64,000 nucleotides of DNA, taken from contig JAZKBR010000002.1 of assembly GCA_040388535.1 (NCBI GenBank), positions 962,838-1,026,837 of the forward strand, in the 5' to 3' direction. Position 1 is the stretch's first letter. Each line of letters starts with the position of its first letter. Shown here one piece after another: positions 54,749-63,684 of the stretch. The translations under genes were made by a program, and so were the position numbers. The DNA comes from Gemmatimonadota bacterium (GTDB taxonomy: Bacteria > Gemmatimonadota > Gemmatimonadetes > Gemmatimonadales > GWC2-71-9). Under the pieces are notes generated by a model, which did no database searches, was not told where the DNA came from, and saw nothing but the letters and a program-made list of their open reading frames with translations.

Positions 54749-57351
54749 GCGCGCATCCCACCGAGGGGCTGCGCAGAGAGCGGTTGCCGAATGGCGTGAC
54801 GCTGCTGGTGCAGCGGCGCCGTTCGGCACCTGCCGCCGCCCTGGTCACCCACGTCCGCGCCGGCTTTCTCGACGAAGCCGACGACGTCGCCGGGATCTCG
54901 CACGTCCTCGAGCATATGCTCTTCAAGGGGACGCCGTCACTCGGCCCGGGCGAACTCGCCCGCCGCACCAAGGCGCTCGGTGGCTCGCTCAACGCCTACA
55001 CCTCCTACGACCGCACCGTCTACTACGCGACTGTACCCGCCCGGCACGCCATCGAAGCGGTGGCACTGCAGGCCGATCAGGTGCGCAATCCGCTCTTCGA
55101 TCCCGATGAACTCCGCCGTGAACTCGGTGTCATCATCCAGGAAGCGCGTCGCAAGCTCGACACGCCATCGGCCGTCGCCGGCGAGCGGCTGCACGAACTC
55201 CTCTTCGACAACCATCGCATCCGGCGCTGGCGCATCGGCACCGAGTCGGTGCTCGAAGGCTTTCGTCGCGAGCACGTCGCTGCATACCACGAGTCGCGCT
55301 ACACGCCCGGGCGCGTGATCGTCACCCTCGTGGGCGATCTCGACGAAGAGGAAGCACTCGCAGCACTTCGCGCGAAGTGGGGCGACTGGTCGCGCCCCGA
55401 CGCGCCGATTCCTGCCGGGCCTGCAGAAGGTTCTGCGGCCACGATGCGCGCCCTGCGACTCAGCGGCGATGTGACCCAGGCCGAAGTCGTCCTCGGCTGG
55501 CGCGGCACTGGCCCCCTCGCCCCCGACGCACCGGCACTCGAGCTCGTCTCGGCGCTTCTCACCGGCGGGCGCGGGTCGCGCCTGCAGCGGCTGCTGCGCG
55601 AACCCGGAATTGTCGCTGGCGTTGGTGCCTCACATTACGGTGCCGAGGATGTCGGCGTCTTTGCACTCGGAGCCGAACTCGACTCGGCGCGGCTGGCCGA
55701 GGCATTGCCGCTCGCGCTCGGTGCGGTGCGCGACCTCGCGGAACGCGAAGTCTCCGACGGTGAACTCGACCGGGTGCGCACGCTGTTGCTGATGCGGTTG
55801 CGTCGCCGGCTCGAACGCTACGAGAGTCGTGCGACGGCGCTTGCCGGCGCCGAGGCCGATGGCGATGTGGCCCACCTCGATCGCGAAGAGGCGGAGTTGC
55901 TCGACGTGACGCCCGCCCAGCTGCGCGAAGTCGCGGCACGCTATCTCGACACCGGCGCCCTCTCGGCGGTGGCCTACCTGCCGCAGCAGGACTCGACGCC
56001 GTTCGATCTGAACGATCTGATGGCGGCGCGCAATGCACCGGCCGCGGCGCCGCGGCCCAGTGAGGAAGTCGCCTGGCGCACCCGGCCCGCGACGCTCCCC
56101 GTGCGAATTACTCGTCGGACGGCGCACGGCGTGCATCATCTGGCGCTGCCGGGTCTCGATCTGCTCACGGCACGGCACGGCGACGTGCCGCAGGTGTCGC
56201 TCGCCATCTATCGCCGGCGAACCGAACGCGAGCAGCTCGACAACGCCGGACTTGCTGCACTCGCCGTCCGATCGATGGTGCGGGGCACCACCGATCGTGA
56301 CGCTGCACAGCTCGCTCTCGCGATGGAGTCTCTCGGTGGCGTGCTCTCGCCATCACTCGGCGGCGATGTCGTCGCCTTTGGCGCGTCGGTCGTAGCGGAG
56401 CGCGTGGCGCACGCGGCGGAGTTGCTGCGCGATGTGCTGACCTCGCCGCGCTTCGACCCGGCATCGGTCGAGATCGAGCGGGCGCTGTTGCTCGACGATG
56501 CCCGGGCCGTCGCGGACGACATGGGCCGCTTCCCGTTCCAGCTCGCGCTGGGGCAGGCGTTCTCCGACGCCGGCTACGGCGCGCCAGCGCTCGGCACCGC
56601 CGAGTCGCTCGCCGCGCTCACCTTGCAGGACGTGCGCAACTGGCATCAGCGCGCCATCGCGAAGGGACCCACCACCGTGGTCGCGGTCGGCGATGCAGAT
56701 CCGGAGGCGCTCGCCGATCAGCTCGCCGCCGTCTTCAGCGGCATCGGCACCGACGCGCCCGATGCACCGCCCGGGATGCCCGCGCTGATCGCGTCGGGGC
56801 AGCGTCTCGAACATCGCGATCGCCAGCAATCGGCCCTCGCGATGATTTTCCCCGGCCCCGCGCGCACCGACCCGCGGCGCTTCGCGGCCGAAGTCTGGTC
56901 GGCGGTCGCCGGCGGACTCGGCGGGCGGCTCTTCGAATCGTTGCGGAGCGCGCGCTCGCTGGCGTACACCGTGATGGCATCGTCGTGGCAGCGGCGCGAA
57001 GCGGGTGCGTTGCTGACCTACATCGCGATGGCTCCCGAACGTCTCGACGAGGCGCGCGACGCGATGCTGGAGGAACTCGCGGCATTCCGCGACGCACCGC
57101 CCACGGCCGATGAACTGCAGCGTTCCGTTGCGATGCTCGCGGGGCAGGCCGAGATCGCGCGGCAGGGCGCGGGGGCACTGGCCGGCGAGATCGCCGATGC
57201 CTGGCTCCTAGGAGAAGGGTTGATCGAACTCGACGACCCGGGCGCGCCCTACCGCAGCGTGACGGCGGAGGCGGTTCACGAAGTGGCGGCAGCCTCGCTC
57301 GATCCGGCGCGCCGGGCCGAGGGCGTCGTCGCGGCAGGGCTGCCGGGGTAG
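54745..57351 (+). CDS. M16 family zinc metallopeptidase
   Basis: The product has 868 residues and two M16 halves. The N-terminal half has the inverted zinc motif HVLEH (H53, E56, H57) followed by a second Glu in VIIQEARRKLD. The C-terminal half (from about 470) lacks the motif, as is usual for the inactive partner. No signal peptide is seen, so it is probably cytosolic. Start GTG 54745 overlaps the permease stop. M16 enzymes cleave peptides of about 20-100 residues; with an ABC exporter next to it, it could trim the exported peptide or degrade a signal. That is inference. Confidence 0.92.
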   Translation: MSAHPTEGLRRERLPNGVTLLVQRRRSAPAAALVTHVRAGFLDEADDVAGISHVLEHMLFKGTPSLGPGELARRTKALGGSLNAYTSYDRTVYYATVPARHAIEAVALQADQVRNPLFDPDELRRELGVIIQEARRKLDTPSAVAGERLHELLFDNHRIRRWRIGTESVLEGFRREHVAAYHESRYTPGRVIVTLVGDLDEEEALAALRAKWGDWSRPDAPIPAGPAEGSAATMRALRLSGDVTQAEVVLGWRGTGPLAPDAPALELVSALLTGGRGSRLQRLLREPGIVAGVGASHYGAEDVGVFALGAELDSARLAEALPLALGAVRDLAEREVSDGELDRVRTLLLMRLRRRLERYESRATALAGAEADGDVAHLDREEAELLDVTPAQLREVAARYLDTGALSAVAYLPQQDSTPFDLNDLMAARNAPAAAPRPSEEVAWRTRPATLPVRITRRTAHGVHHLALPGLDLLTARHGDVPQVSLAIYRRRTEREQLDNAGLAALAVRSMVRGTTDRDAAQLALAMESLGGVLSPSLGGDVVAFGASVVAERVAHAAELLRDVLTSPRFDPASVEIERALLLDDARAVADDMGRFPFQLALGQAFSDAGYGAPALGTAESLAALTLQDVRNWHQRAIAKGPTTVVAVGDADPEALADQLAAVFSGIGTDAPDAPPGMPALIASGQRLEHRDRQQSALAMIFPGPARTDPRRFAAEVWSAVAGGLGGRLFESLRSARSLAYTVMASSWQRREAGALLTYIAMAPERLDEARDAMLEELAAFRDAPPTADELQRSVAMLAGQAEIARQGAGALAGEIADAWLLGEGLIELDDPGAPYRSVTAEAVHEVAAASLDPARRAEGVVAAGLPG

Positions 57352-57360
57352 CTTACCGGT

Positions 57361-57897
57361 ATGACTGGCGCCGAGGGTCCATCACGTCGGGTTGCGTTTG
57401 CGGTGGCGGATGCCATCACGCTGGTGCGCATTCCGCTGGCGGTGGCCTTTCCGTTCCTCCCGAGCGTTCCGGCTCGGCTCACCCTGCTGGCGCTCGCGGC
57501 GGCCACTGATTTTGGTGACGGCTGGTGGGCGCGCCGTTTCGGCGGGTCGCGCATCGGGGTGATGCTCGACCCGATCGTCGACAAGCTCTTCATGGCATCG
57601 GCGTTCGGTGTGGTGCTCTTCTCGGGAACCCTGAGCTGGTACGAAGTGTTTGCGCTACTGATTCGCGACATCATCGCGTCGGTCGCCTTCTTCATCACCG
57701 TGGCCACTGGTCGCGCCACGACGGTGCCCGCCCGCGCTGGTGGGAAAGCGGTGACCTTGCTGCAACTGATGACCCTGCTCGCCTTCGTGCTCGGATCGCC
57801 GCTCTTGCGGCGGCTCGCCTGGGCCACGGCAGCGGTCGCTCTCTATGCTCTGTACGATTACAACAAGCCCTTCTTCCGGAAGCTGAGCACTCGATGA
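57361..57897 (+). CDS. CDP-alcohol phosphatidyltransferase
   Basis: The product has 178 residues and about five helices. The catalytic motif D-x2-DG-x2-AR-x8-G-x3-D-x3-D is perfect: D50, D53, G54, A57, R58, G66, D70 and D74. Such enzymes join CDP-diacylglycerol or CDP-alcohol to an alcohol in phospholipid synthesis (PgsA type). The exact substrate is not clear. It starts nine bases after the peptidase and overlaps the OsmC gene by four. Confidence 0.9.
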   Translation: MTGAEGPSRRVAFAVADAITLVRIPLAVAFPFLPSVPARLTLLALAAATDFGDGWWARRFGGSRIGVMLDPIVDKLFMASAFGVVLFSGTLSWYEVFALLIRDIIASVAFFITVATGRATTVPARAGGKAVTLLQLMTLLAFVLGSPLLRRLAWATAAVALYALYDYNKPFFRKLSTR

Positions 57898-58310
57898 CTG
57901 ATCCCAATCTGCGCTTTGGCCATCTCGACTGGACCAGCGGCATGTCGTTCACGGCGAGCTCGGAGAGCTGGCCCAGCATCGTCATCGATGGCAACGGCAA
58001 GGAGGGCCCCGGCCCGATGGTCACGCTGCTCCTCGCGGCCGGCGCCTGCAGCGGCTCCGACGTGGTAAGCATTCTCGAGAAGATGCAGGTGAAGCTGAAG
58101 TCGTTCACCGTGGATGTCACCGGCCGCCGCAACGAAGAGATGCCGCGCCGCTACAACGCGCTCACCCTCGTCTTCCGCCTCGCCGGCGAAGGGCTGACGC
58201 AGGCCAAGGCCGATCGGGCGGTGGAGCTTTCCGTGAGCAAGTATTGCTCGGTGGTGCTGTCGTTGAATCCGGATATTCCGATTACGACGGAAGTCATTGT
58301 CGAAGGATGA
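57894..58310 (+). CDS. OsmC/Ohr family protein
   Basis: The product has 138 residues. The two redox-active cysteines of OsmC/Ohr peroxidases are at C52 (LLAAGACSGSDVV) and C118 (VSKYCSVVLSL). Such proteins reduce organic hydroperoxides with thiols. It ends a six-gene run from 51991. The TGA stop lies inside the first GATGACA repeat unit. Confidence 0.9.
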   Translation: MTDPNLRFGHLDWTSGMSFTASSESWPSIVIDGNGKEGPGPMVTLLLAAGACSGSDVVSILEKMQVKLKSFTVDVTGRRNEEMPRRYNALTLVFRLAGEGLTQAKADRAVELSVSKYCSVVLSLNPDIPITTEVIVEG

Positions 58311-58458
58311 CAGATGACAGATGACAGATGACAGATGACAGATGACAGATAAAGCGAAGGGCCGGCACCTCATTGAGATGTCGGCCCTTCGATCGATCAT
58401 CAGTCAACCGTCATCAGTCAACTGTCATCTGTCATCTGTCATCTGTCATCTGTCATCT
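58306..58458. repeat. inverted GATGACA arms around a 10-bp stem
   Basis: About five GATGACA units start at the osmC stop codon (58308-58310). A central hairpin, CGAAGGGCCG (58355-58364) with CGGCCCTTCG (58382-58391), follows. Complementary TGTCATC units run to about 58458, just before the stop of the next convergent gene. The nested stems would make one strong bidirectional terminator. Confidence 0.92.
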
Positions 58459-58461
58459 GCT

Positions 58462-58776
58462 TTACGCAGAGATCTCTGCGGTCTCTTCTTCCGTCGCGAC
58501 GATTGCTTCGCTCGGGGCTTCGTTCGCCGGGGCGCGGCGGACGACGGGCTGACAGAACCGCTCGCCGAGCACGCGGAGCTGGGTCAGCTCCTCCGGCTTC
58601 AGATCGGTGTACCGATCGGCGATGTACTGCATCGTATCGTCCATCCATTCCTTCTGATGCTCTGGTGCGGCTTCGAGCACTCCGCAGCGCAGGATGTGGC
58701 TGAACAGCTCGTCCCGGCCCTGATCAAAAGCGGTTGGCATGGCAGGGGGGCGGGGGGCTGGCTTCTTCTTCGTCAA
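58462..58776 (-). CDS. small protein of unknown function
   Basis: The product has 104 residues. It has a Lys/Pro-rich N-terminus, a central helical section (SHILRCGVLEAAPEHQKEWMDD and MQYIADRYTDLKPEELTQLR) and an acidic tail (VATEEETAEISA). No domain is recognised. The compact charge layout suggests a cytosolic adaptor or regulator. It faces the dsbA-like gene across 292 bases with no clear gene inside; convergent repeats lie at its end. Confidence 0.7.
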   Translation of the reverse strand: MTKKKPAPRPPAMPTAFDQGRDELFSHILRCGVLEAAPEHQKEWMDDTMQYIADRYTDLKPEELTQLRVLGERFCQPVVRRAPANEAPSEAIVATEEETAEISA

Positions 58777-59068
58777 TGGACCTTCCTTTGGGCGTTAACG
58801 GGGAGCTTCCCCCGCGACTGATATCACTGTATACGCGCAATATAGGGATTCCGTTCATCCCGGGGCAATTCCGGGGTTATCGGGCGCCTTGGCAAAGGGC
58901 TTGAGGACCCGACCGGATTTGACCCTCTCCGGCCCGTCGTTCGTTAGATTGCCCCCGGCTCCGGAGGCGTTCAAGCCCCGGGTCGAGCGCGGTACATCCC
59001 AGTTCCCGCGCGGCGGTTGTGCCGGCCCACCGGGCCCCGCGCTCACCGATCGCCGCGCCAGAGGCAGC

Positions 59069-59764
59069 ATGGCTCAGGGCCAGAAGTCCTTCTATTACCT
59101 CCTCGGCGGGATCGCCCTGGTGGGTGTCGCCGTGGTCGGCTACCGGGTCCTCGGTGGCAAAACCGTCTCGATTCCGGCCAACGTGGTGGTCTCCTCGGCC
59201 GACACGACCGGCTTCCGGGGCTACATCCTCGGCTCCGACTCGGCGCCGGTCGAGGTGACCGAATATGCCGACTTCGAATGCCCTGGCTGTGCCAACTTCG
59301 AGGCCGTTTCCTGGCCCGATGTGAAGGCCCGGCTCATCGACACCGGCAAGATCCGCTACCGCTACCGCGACACGCCGCTCCCGGTCCACCCCAACTCACG
59401 GCTCGTAGCCCACGCGGCTGCGTGCGCCAACGACCAGGGGAAGTTCTGGGAGATGAAGGACCATATCTTCGCGACCCAGACGGAGCGCTTCGGGCAGAAG
59501 AATCCGCTCAGTCTGCTCAAGTCGGCGGCCGCGGCAGCCGGGGTGAACACCGATACCTGGCAGACCTGCATGGAATCGGCGAAGTATGCCGGCCGGATCG
59601 AGGCCTCCTCGCAGGAGTCGGCCAAGGTTGGCGTCGGTTCGACCCCGACCTTCCTCATCGCGGGTCGGCTCTATGAAGGGATGAGCGGCGACGAGATGGT
59701 GCGCATCGTCGACTCGATCGTGGCGGCAAAGGCCACCGCGCCGGCGACTCCGCCGAAGCCGTGA
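59069..59764 (+). CDS. membrane-anchored DsbA-like thioredoxin
   Basis: The product has 231 residues. A signal anchor lies at about 8-27 (FYYLLGGIALVGVAVVGYRV). The thioredoxin fold has the active site FECPGC (C71, C74), then a helical insert and the cis-Pro loop GVGSTPTFLIAG. It resembles DsbA-like oxidoreductases such as BdbD and DsbG-like proteins, acting on the outer side of the inner membrane. I prefer ATG 59069 because the preceding 60 codons of open frame are Pro/Arg-rich and unlike the family. The Kup gene starts on its stop codon (GTGA). Confidence 0.9.
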   Translation: MAQGQKSFYYLLGGIALVGVAVVGYRVLGGKTVSIPANVVVSSADTTGFRGYILGSDSAPVEVTEYADFECPGCANFEAVSWPDVKARLIDTGKIRYRYRDTPLPVHPNSRLVAHAAACANDQGKFWEMKDHIFATQTERFGQKNPLSLLKSAAAAAGVNTDTWQTCMESAKYAGRIEASSQESAKVGVGSTPTFLIAGRLYEGMSGDEMVRIVDSIVAAKATAPATPPKP

Positions 59765-61716
59765 GCCACACTCGCAGCGAGCCGAAGGGGAAGGCGCTCG
59801 CCGCCCTCTCCTTCGCCGCCCTCGGTGTCGTCTACGGCGACATCGGCACCTCACCGCTCTACGCGCTGGCCGAATGCTTCTCCGGCCCGCACGCGATTGC
59901 CCTCACTCGCGACAATCTGCTCGGCGTCCTGTCGCTGGTCTTCTGGGCGCTGAACTTCGTCGTCTCGTTCAAGTACATCTCGATGGTGATGCGCGCCGAC
60001 AACCGCGGCGAGGGCGGCATTCTCGCCCTGCTTGCGCTGGTGCGGCCGGGCGGCAAGTCCAAGTCCGTGGGCAAGCGCTCGACCTTGCTGATCCTCGGAC
60101 TCTTCGGCGCCGCCTTGCTCTATGCCGACGGCGTCATCACGCCGGCCATCTCGGTGCTCGGCGCCGTCGACGGCCTCAAGATGGCGTCGCCGATCTTTAC
60201 CCAGGCGTGGCTCGTTCCGATGTCCGTGGTGATCATCACCGCGCTCTTCTTCGTGCAGAAGCGCGGAACTGCCGGCATCGGCAAGATCTTCGGGCCGCTC
60301 ACGACCGTCTGGTTCATTGCCATTGCGATTCTCGGCGCGCGCGGCATCGGCGCGCATCCCGAAGTGCTCGCGGCGCTGAACCCATGGTATGCCGTCAAGT
60401 ATTTCATGCAGAACGGCCTCGTCGGACTCGAAGTCCTCGGCGCGGTGGTGCTGGTGATCACCGGCGGCGAAGCGCTCTACGCCGACATGGGGCACTTCGG
60501 ACCCAAGCCGATTCGCCTCGCCTGGTTCGCACTGGTGCTGCCGGCTCTCGTGCTGAACTACTTCGGCCAGGGTGCGCTGCTGCTCGATCATCTGCAGAGT
60601 GGCGTGCTGCCGGTCGACTACAATCCGTTCTACGCGCTGGTGCCGGGGTGGGCGCTCTATCCGATGGTCGTCATCGCGACGGCCGCCGCCGTCGTGGCGT
60701 CACAAGCCCTGGTGTCGGGCGCGTACTCGCTCACGCAGCAGGGAATGCAACTCGGCTTCATCCCGCGGATGCGGATCATTCATACTTCGCACACCGAGAT
60801 GGGTCAGATCTACATGCCGGGGGTCAACACCGCACTCTGGCTCGCGTGCATCGCGCTGGTGGTCGCCTTCAAGACGCCGCAGGCACTCGCCGGCACGTAC
60901 GGCGTGGCAGTTACGGGGACGATGCTCATCACCTCGATTCTCTTCGCGGCGGTGATGTCGAACATCTGGAAGTGGCCGCTCTGGCGGGTCGTCACGGTCA
61001 CGACCCTGTTCGTGGGCGTTGATGTCGCCTTGCTCTCCGCGAATGTGCTCAAGATCCCGCACGGTGGCTGGGTTCCGCTCGCGGCCGGTGCGCTGCTCTA
61101 CCTGCTGATGAGCACCTGGAAGAAAGGGCGGAGTCAGGTCACCGCGCTGCTCAAGGAGACCTCGCTCCCGCTCGAGCTCTTCGTGCCCGACATCGCGCGC
61201 CGGCAGCCACATCGTGTCCCCGGCATCGCGGTCTTCATGACCTCGATCCCCGACGTGGCGCCACCGGTGCTGCTGCACCACCTCAAGCACAACAAGGTGC
61301 TGCACCAGAAAGTGGTACTCATGACGGTGCTCTCGGCCGAGATCCCGCAGGTCGCCGCGGCCGATCGCGTCAGCGTGGAGTCGAAGGGCGAAGGCTTCTA
61401 CCAGGTGATGGCGCACTACGGTTTCCTCGAATCGCCTGACGTGCCGGAAATTCTCGCGCTCGTCACCGATCGCCTCCACGAGGATCGCGAAGACGGCATG
61501 CCCTCCCTCCGGATGAGCGAGATCTCCTTCTTCCTCGGCCGCGAAACCCTCATCGTCACGCCACGTGCGCGCGGCGCACCCCGCGCCGCCGACGCGATGC
61601 CGGGGTGGCGCGCGAAGCTCTTCGGCGTGATGAGCCGCAACGCGCAGAGCGCGACCGCCTACTTCGGACTCCCACCCAATCGAGTCATCGAGCTGGGGGC
61701 GCAGATCCAGGTGTAG
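59761..61716 (+). CDS. kup: Kup-type potassium uptake transporter
   Basis: The product has 651 residues from GTG 59761. The KUP signature GVVYGDIGTSPLYAL is at the N-terminus, followed by about 12 helices (with GVITPAISVLGAVDG and GALYADMGHFG-like EALYADMGHFG) and a cytosolic C-terminal domain of about 190 residues. It imports K+ with protons. Translation is coupled to the DsbA-like gene, an unusual neighbour. A composite repeat and a strong terminator follow. Confidence 0.94.
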   Translation: MSHTRSEPKGKALAALSFAALGVVYGDIGTSPLYALAECFSGPHAIALTRDNLLGVLSLVFWALNFVVSFKYISMVMRADNRGEGGILALLALVRPGGKSKSVGKRSTLLILGLFGAALLYADGVITPAISVLGAVDGLKMASPIFTQAWLVPMSVVIITALFFVQKRGTAGIGKIFGPLTTVWFIAIAILGARGIGAHPEVLAALNPWYAVKYFMQNGLVGLEVLGAVVLVITGGEALYADMGHFGPKPIRLAWFALVLPALVLNYFGQGALLLDHLQSGVLPVDYNPFYALVPGWALYPMVVIATAAAVVASQALVSGAYSLTQQGMQLGFIPRMRIIHTSHTEMGQIYMPGVNTALWLACIALVVAFKTPQALAGTYGVAVTGTMLITSILFAAVMSNIWKWPLWRVVTVTTLFVGVDVALLSANVLKIPHGGWVPLAAGALLYLLMSTWKKGRSQVTALLKETSLPLELFVPDIARRQPHRVPGIAVFMTSIPDVAPPVLLHHLKHNKVLHQKVVLMTVLSAEIPQVAAADRVSVESKGEGFYQVMAHYGFLESPDVPEILALVTDRLHEDREDGMPSLRMSEISFFLGRETLIVTPRARGAPRAADAMPGWRAKLFGVMSRNAQSATAYFGLPPNRVIELGAQIQV

Positions 61717-61860
61717 CGAGAGACTCGAGACTCGAGACTAGAGAGCTTGTCACCCTGAGCGAAGCGAGGGGGCGGAGCTCTGGCTCCCTCGACTTCGCCC
61801 GCTTCGCGGGCTTCCCTTCGACAAGCTCAGGGCAGGCCGCTCAGGATGATACTCTCTCAG
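61717..61860. repeat. composite repeat with GAGACTC arm and second repeat type
   Basis: GAGACTC/GAGACTA units start right after the kup stop. The left core half (CCCTGAGCGAAGCGAGGGGG) is at about 61749, but the right side is broken up by a different inverted piece containing CTTCGACAAGCTCAGGG (about 61818-61834), a unit that I recall as widespread in diverse bacterial genomes. It looks like a mosaic of two families. Confidence 0.75.
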
Positions 61861-61866
61861 GACGCG

Positions 61867-61907
61867 AAAGCCCCGGAAAAACACCTCCGGGGCTTTCCTT
61901 TTTCCCT
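61867..61907 (+). terminator. rho-independent terminator after kup
   Basis: AAAGCCCCGG (61867-61876) pairs exactly with CCGGGGCTTT (61887-61896), followed by CCTTTTTCCCT. The stem has a GC-rich core and a U tract, so it is the clearest factor-independent terminator in the window. Bases 61908-62080 hold no gene; TATACA (61996-62001) may be a -10 for the next gene. Confidence 0.88.
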
Positions 61908-62080
61908 GCCGCAACCGCGCACCACTTTTGTCATCTTCCTGAACAAGGCCGGTGTGGCGCACACGATGTATTGCGCAGATCCGTAATCGCATCGATATAC
62001 AGACTATCGCGCCTCCCACCGATCACAGGGCGCGATACCCCTGAAGGTTGTGCATCATCACCCCCTAGTTCGAGGTACCC

Positions 62081-63565
62081 ATGTTGAGATCCCCCCCAAC
62101 ACGCGTTGGCTGGTCCGTTGCGCTCGCGGCGTTTGCGGCGCTGACGTTTGGTTGCGGCAGCGAAGCGCCGGTGTCGTCAACAGAAGTGAGCCATGCCCCA
62201 GTCGCAAACGCCGTTCTCTGTTCGACCCCTGCTGCCAATTACGGACCCGGGTCGAGTGGACATACGTCACCGTATGGCGATGAGGGTGAGGTGTTTGGTT
62301 CCGTCTATGACGGTGGGCTAAGAACGTGTGGCGGCGAAGAAATCACGCTGACCCCGCTTTCTTATTCCGCCCCCGGTGGGTACAGCGCCACGGTCGAGAC
62401 CGACGGGGCCTATCCCCTGATGTGGGAATTCTGGGATCCGGGTGCATGGGACGGACCGTGTCGCAGCGTCGCGCCGAATCCAGGCGATGCGCGTGGGCAC
62501 TGCGCGATCCCTGGGCGGTATCAGTTCACCGGTCCGACGTATGGCGGTACTCGCACCTTCCAGGTCGACTACCTGAGCAGCCTCGGCTTCCTGCCTGGTA
62601 GCAGCACAGACGGTATTGCGGATGAAAGCTATGGCGCGGCTGGCTACGTCGATCTAGTCATTAACAGTGACATTGGAGGGTCGGCATTCACCGAGACGCC
62701 AGCGCTGGAAATCGACACTGCGACCGTCGCAATGGGCTCCGGGTTTAGCAACATCACCGGCTCACCGTCCGGCGAACGCTCAATGAACTTCCGATTCAAG
62801 GTTTCGAATACAGCGACCAACTGGTATCCGACCGATCCGGACACCGGTCACATGAACGGGCGCGGACTGTATTTGACAAGGCTGTGGGTGCACCAAGTGG
62901 GGACGTCAACTTGGGATCATCTTACTGAATTCTATCAGCCAGATCCATCGCTTATCCGGGCGTTCACCTTTTCCGCGCCCTGCGGCGGCGCGCAATACGA
63001 CATTGGGTTGGAAGTGATGCGCCCTGATGAGCTGCCAATTACCAGCGGTCATCCGTCGTACTATCGTACCATCAACGTGGTGCGTGACTGCGAGATTCTC
63101 CCGCCGCCACCGCCACCGCCACCGCCACCTCCGCCACCGCCGCCACCCCCACCGCCGCCACCGCCACCGCCGCCACCCCCACCGCCGCCACCGCCACCGC
63201 CACCACCACCGCCTGCGGTGCCCGAGATCAGTTCGTTCACATTCTCGTGCAACAAGGTGCAGTCCGGTGTGCATTGGTATAACGAGCTGTGGGGCAGCTG
63301 GACTGTGAGCGGCACCTCCGCTGCCTTCGTCTGGGAAGTGAGTGAATCTGGTTCGAGCTCACCACCAAGCCCGGGCACACTGAAGGCCAGTGCCAAGCCC
63401 GGCACGAGTTCGCTCCTTGAAGGCTTCGGGATCCTCCAGAACGGCGGGATTACCGACAATCGCTATTACTGGCTGCGCTACAAGAGTGCGACCGACAGCA
63501 CGAGCTGGTTCCCACTCAATGTGATGCCCGTGTCGGTCGCGGCGCCAACGCTGTGCGATTTGTAA
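62081..63565 (+). CDS. lipoprotein with a 38-proline linker
   Basis: The product has 494 residues. WSVALAAFAALTFGCGS is a lipoprotein signal, with Cys25 as the likely lipidated residue. The N-terminal part (about 45-340) is beta-rich, with scattered Cys and segments such as GGYSATVETDGAYPLMWEF. Thirty-eight consecutive prolines (residues 341-378) follow, encoded mainly by CCG and CCA with a few CCC and CCT. The C-terminal domain (about 380-494) is a small beta sandwich, perhaps a fibronectin-type fold, starting PEISSFTFSCNKV. The rigid linker would hold this domain away from the membrane. Translation of the run would need EF-P. Confidence 0.85.
   Translation: MLRSPPTRVGWSVALAAFAALTFGCGSEAPVSSTEVSHAPVANAVLCSTPAANYGPGSSGHTSPYGDEGEVFGSVYDGGLRTCGGEEITLTPLSYSAPGGYSATVETDGAYPLMWEFWDPGAWDGPCRSVAPNPGDARGHCAIPGRYQFTGPTYGGTRTFQVDYLSSLGFLPGSSTDGIADESYGAAGYVDLVINSDIGGSAFTETPALEIDTATVAMGSGFSNITGSPSGERSMNFRFKVSNTATNWYPTDPDTGHMNGRGLYLTRLWVHQVGTSTWDHLTEFYQPDPSLIRAFTFSAPCGGAQYDIGLEVMRPDELPITSGHPSYYRTINVVRDCEILPPPPPPPPPPPPPPPPPPPPPPPPPPPPPPPPPPPPPPAVPEISSFTFSCNKVQSGVHWYNELWGSWTVSGTSAAFVWEVSESGSSSPPSPGTLKASAKPGTSSLLEGFGILQNGGITDNRYYWLRYKSATDSTSWFPLNVMPVSVAAPTLCDL
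63101..63214 (+). repeat. triplet-repeat tract encoding 38 prolines
   Basis: All 38 codons are CCN: mostly CCG and CCA in short alternating blocks, with three CCC and two CCT. A longer block of about 30 bases (CCACCGCCGCCACCCCCACC type) appears twice. The tract should be prone to slippage by whole codons, so length may vary between strains. Confidence 0.92.
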
Positions 63566-63592
63566 TTCGCTGAGGAGATCCGAATGACAGAG

Positions 63593-63625
63593 CCCCCCGC
63601 ACCGGTCTCATCCCGGGGCGGGGGG
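63593..63625. terminator. GC-rich hairpin after the proline lipoprotein
   Basis: CCCCCCGC (63593-63600) pairs with GCGGGGGG (63618-63625) around a 17-base loop. It lies between genes that end toward each other. A weak CTCTGCTTTG follows, so termination is plausible in the plus direction. Confidence 0.6.
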
Positions 63626-63684
63626 CCTCTGCTTTGCCGCAACTTTCCAACGCCGCGCCGGCGGCACCCCCCGCAAACCCGCAT

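Noticed and set aside
63061-63459. Minus-strand polyglycine frame
   Set aside because: It is only the complement of the proline codon tract in the lipoprotein gene.
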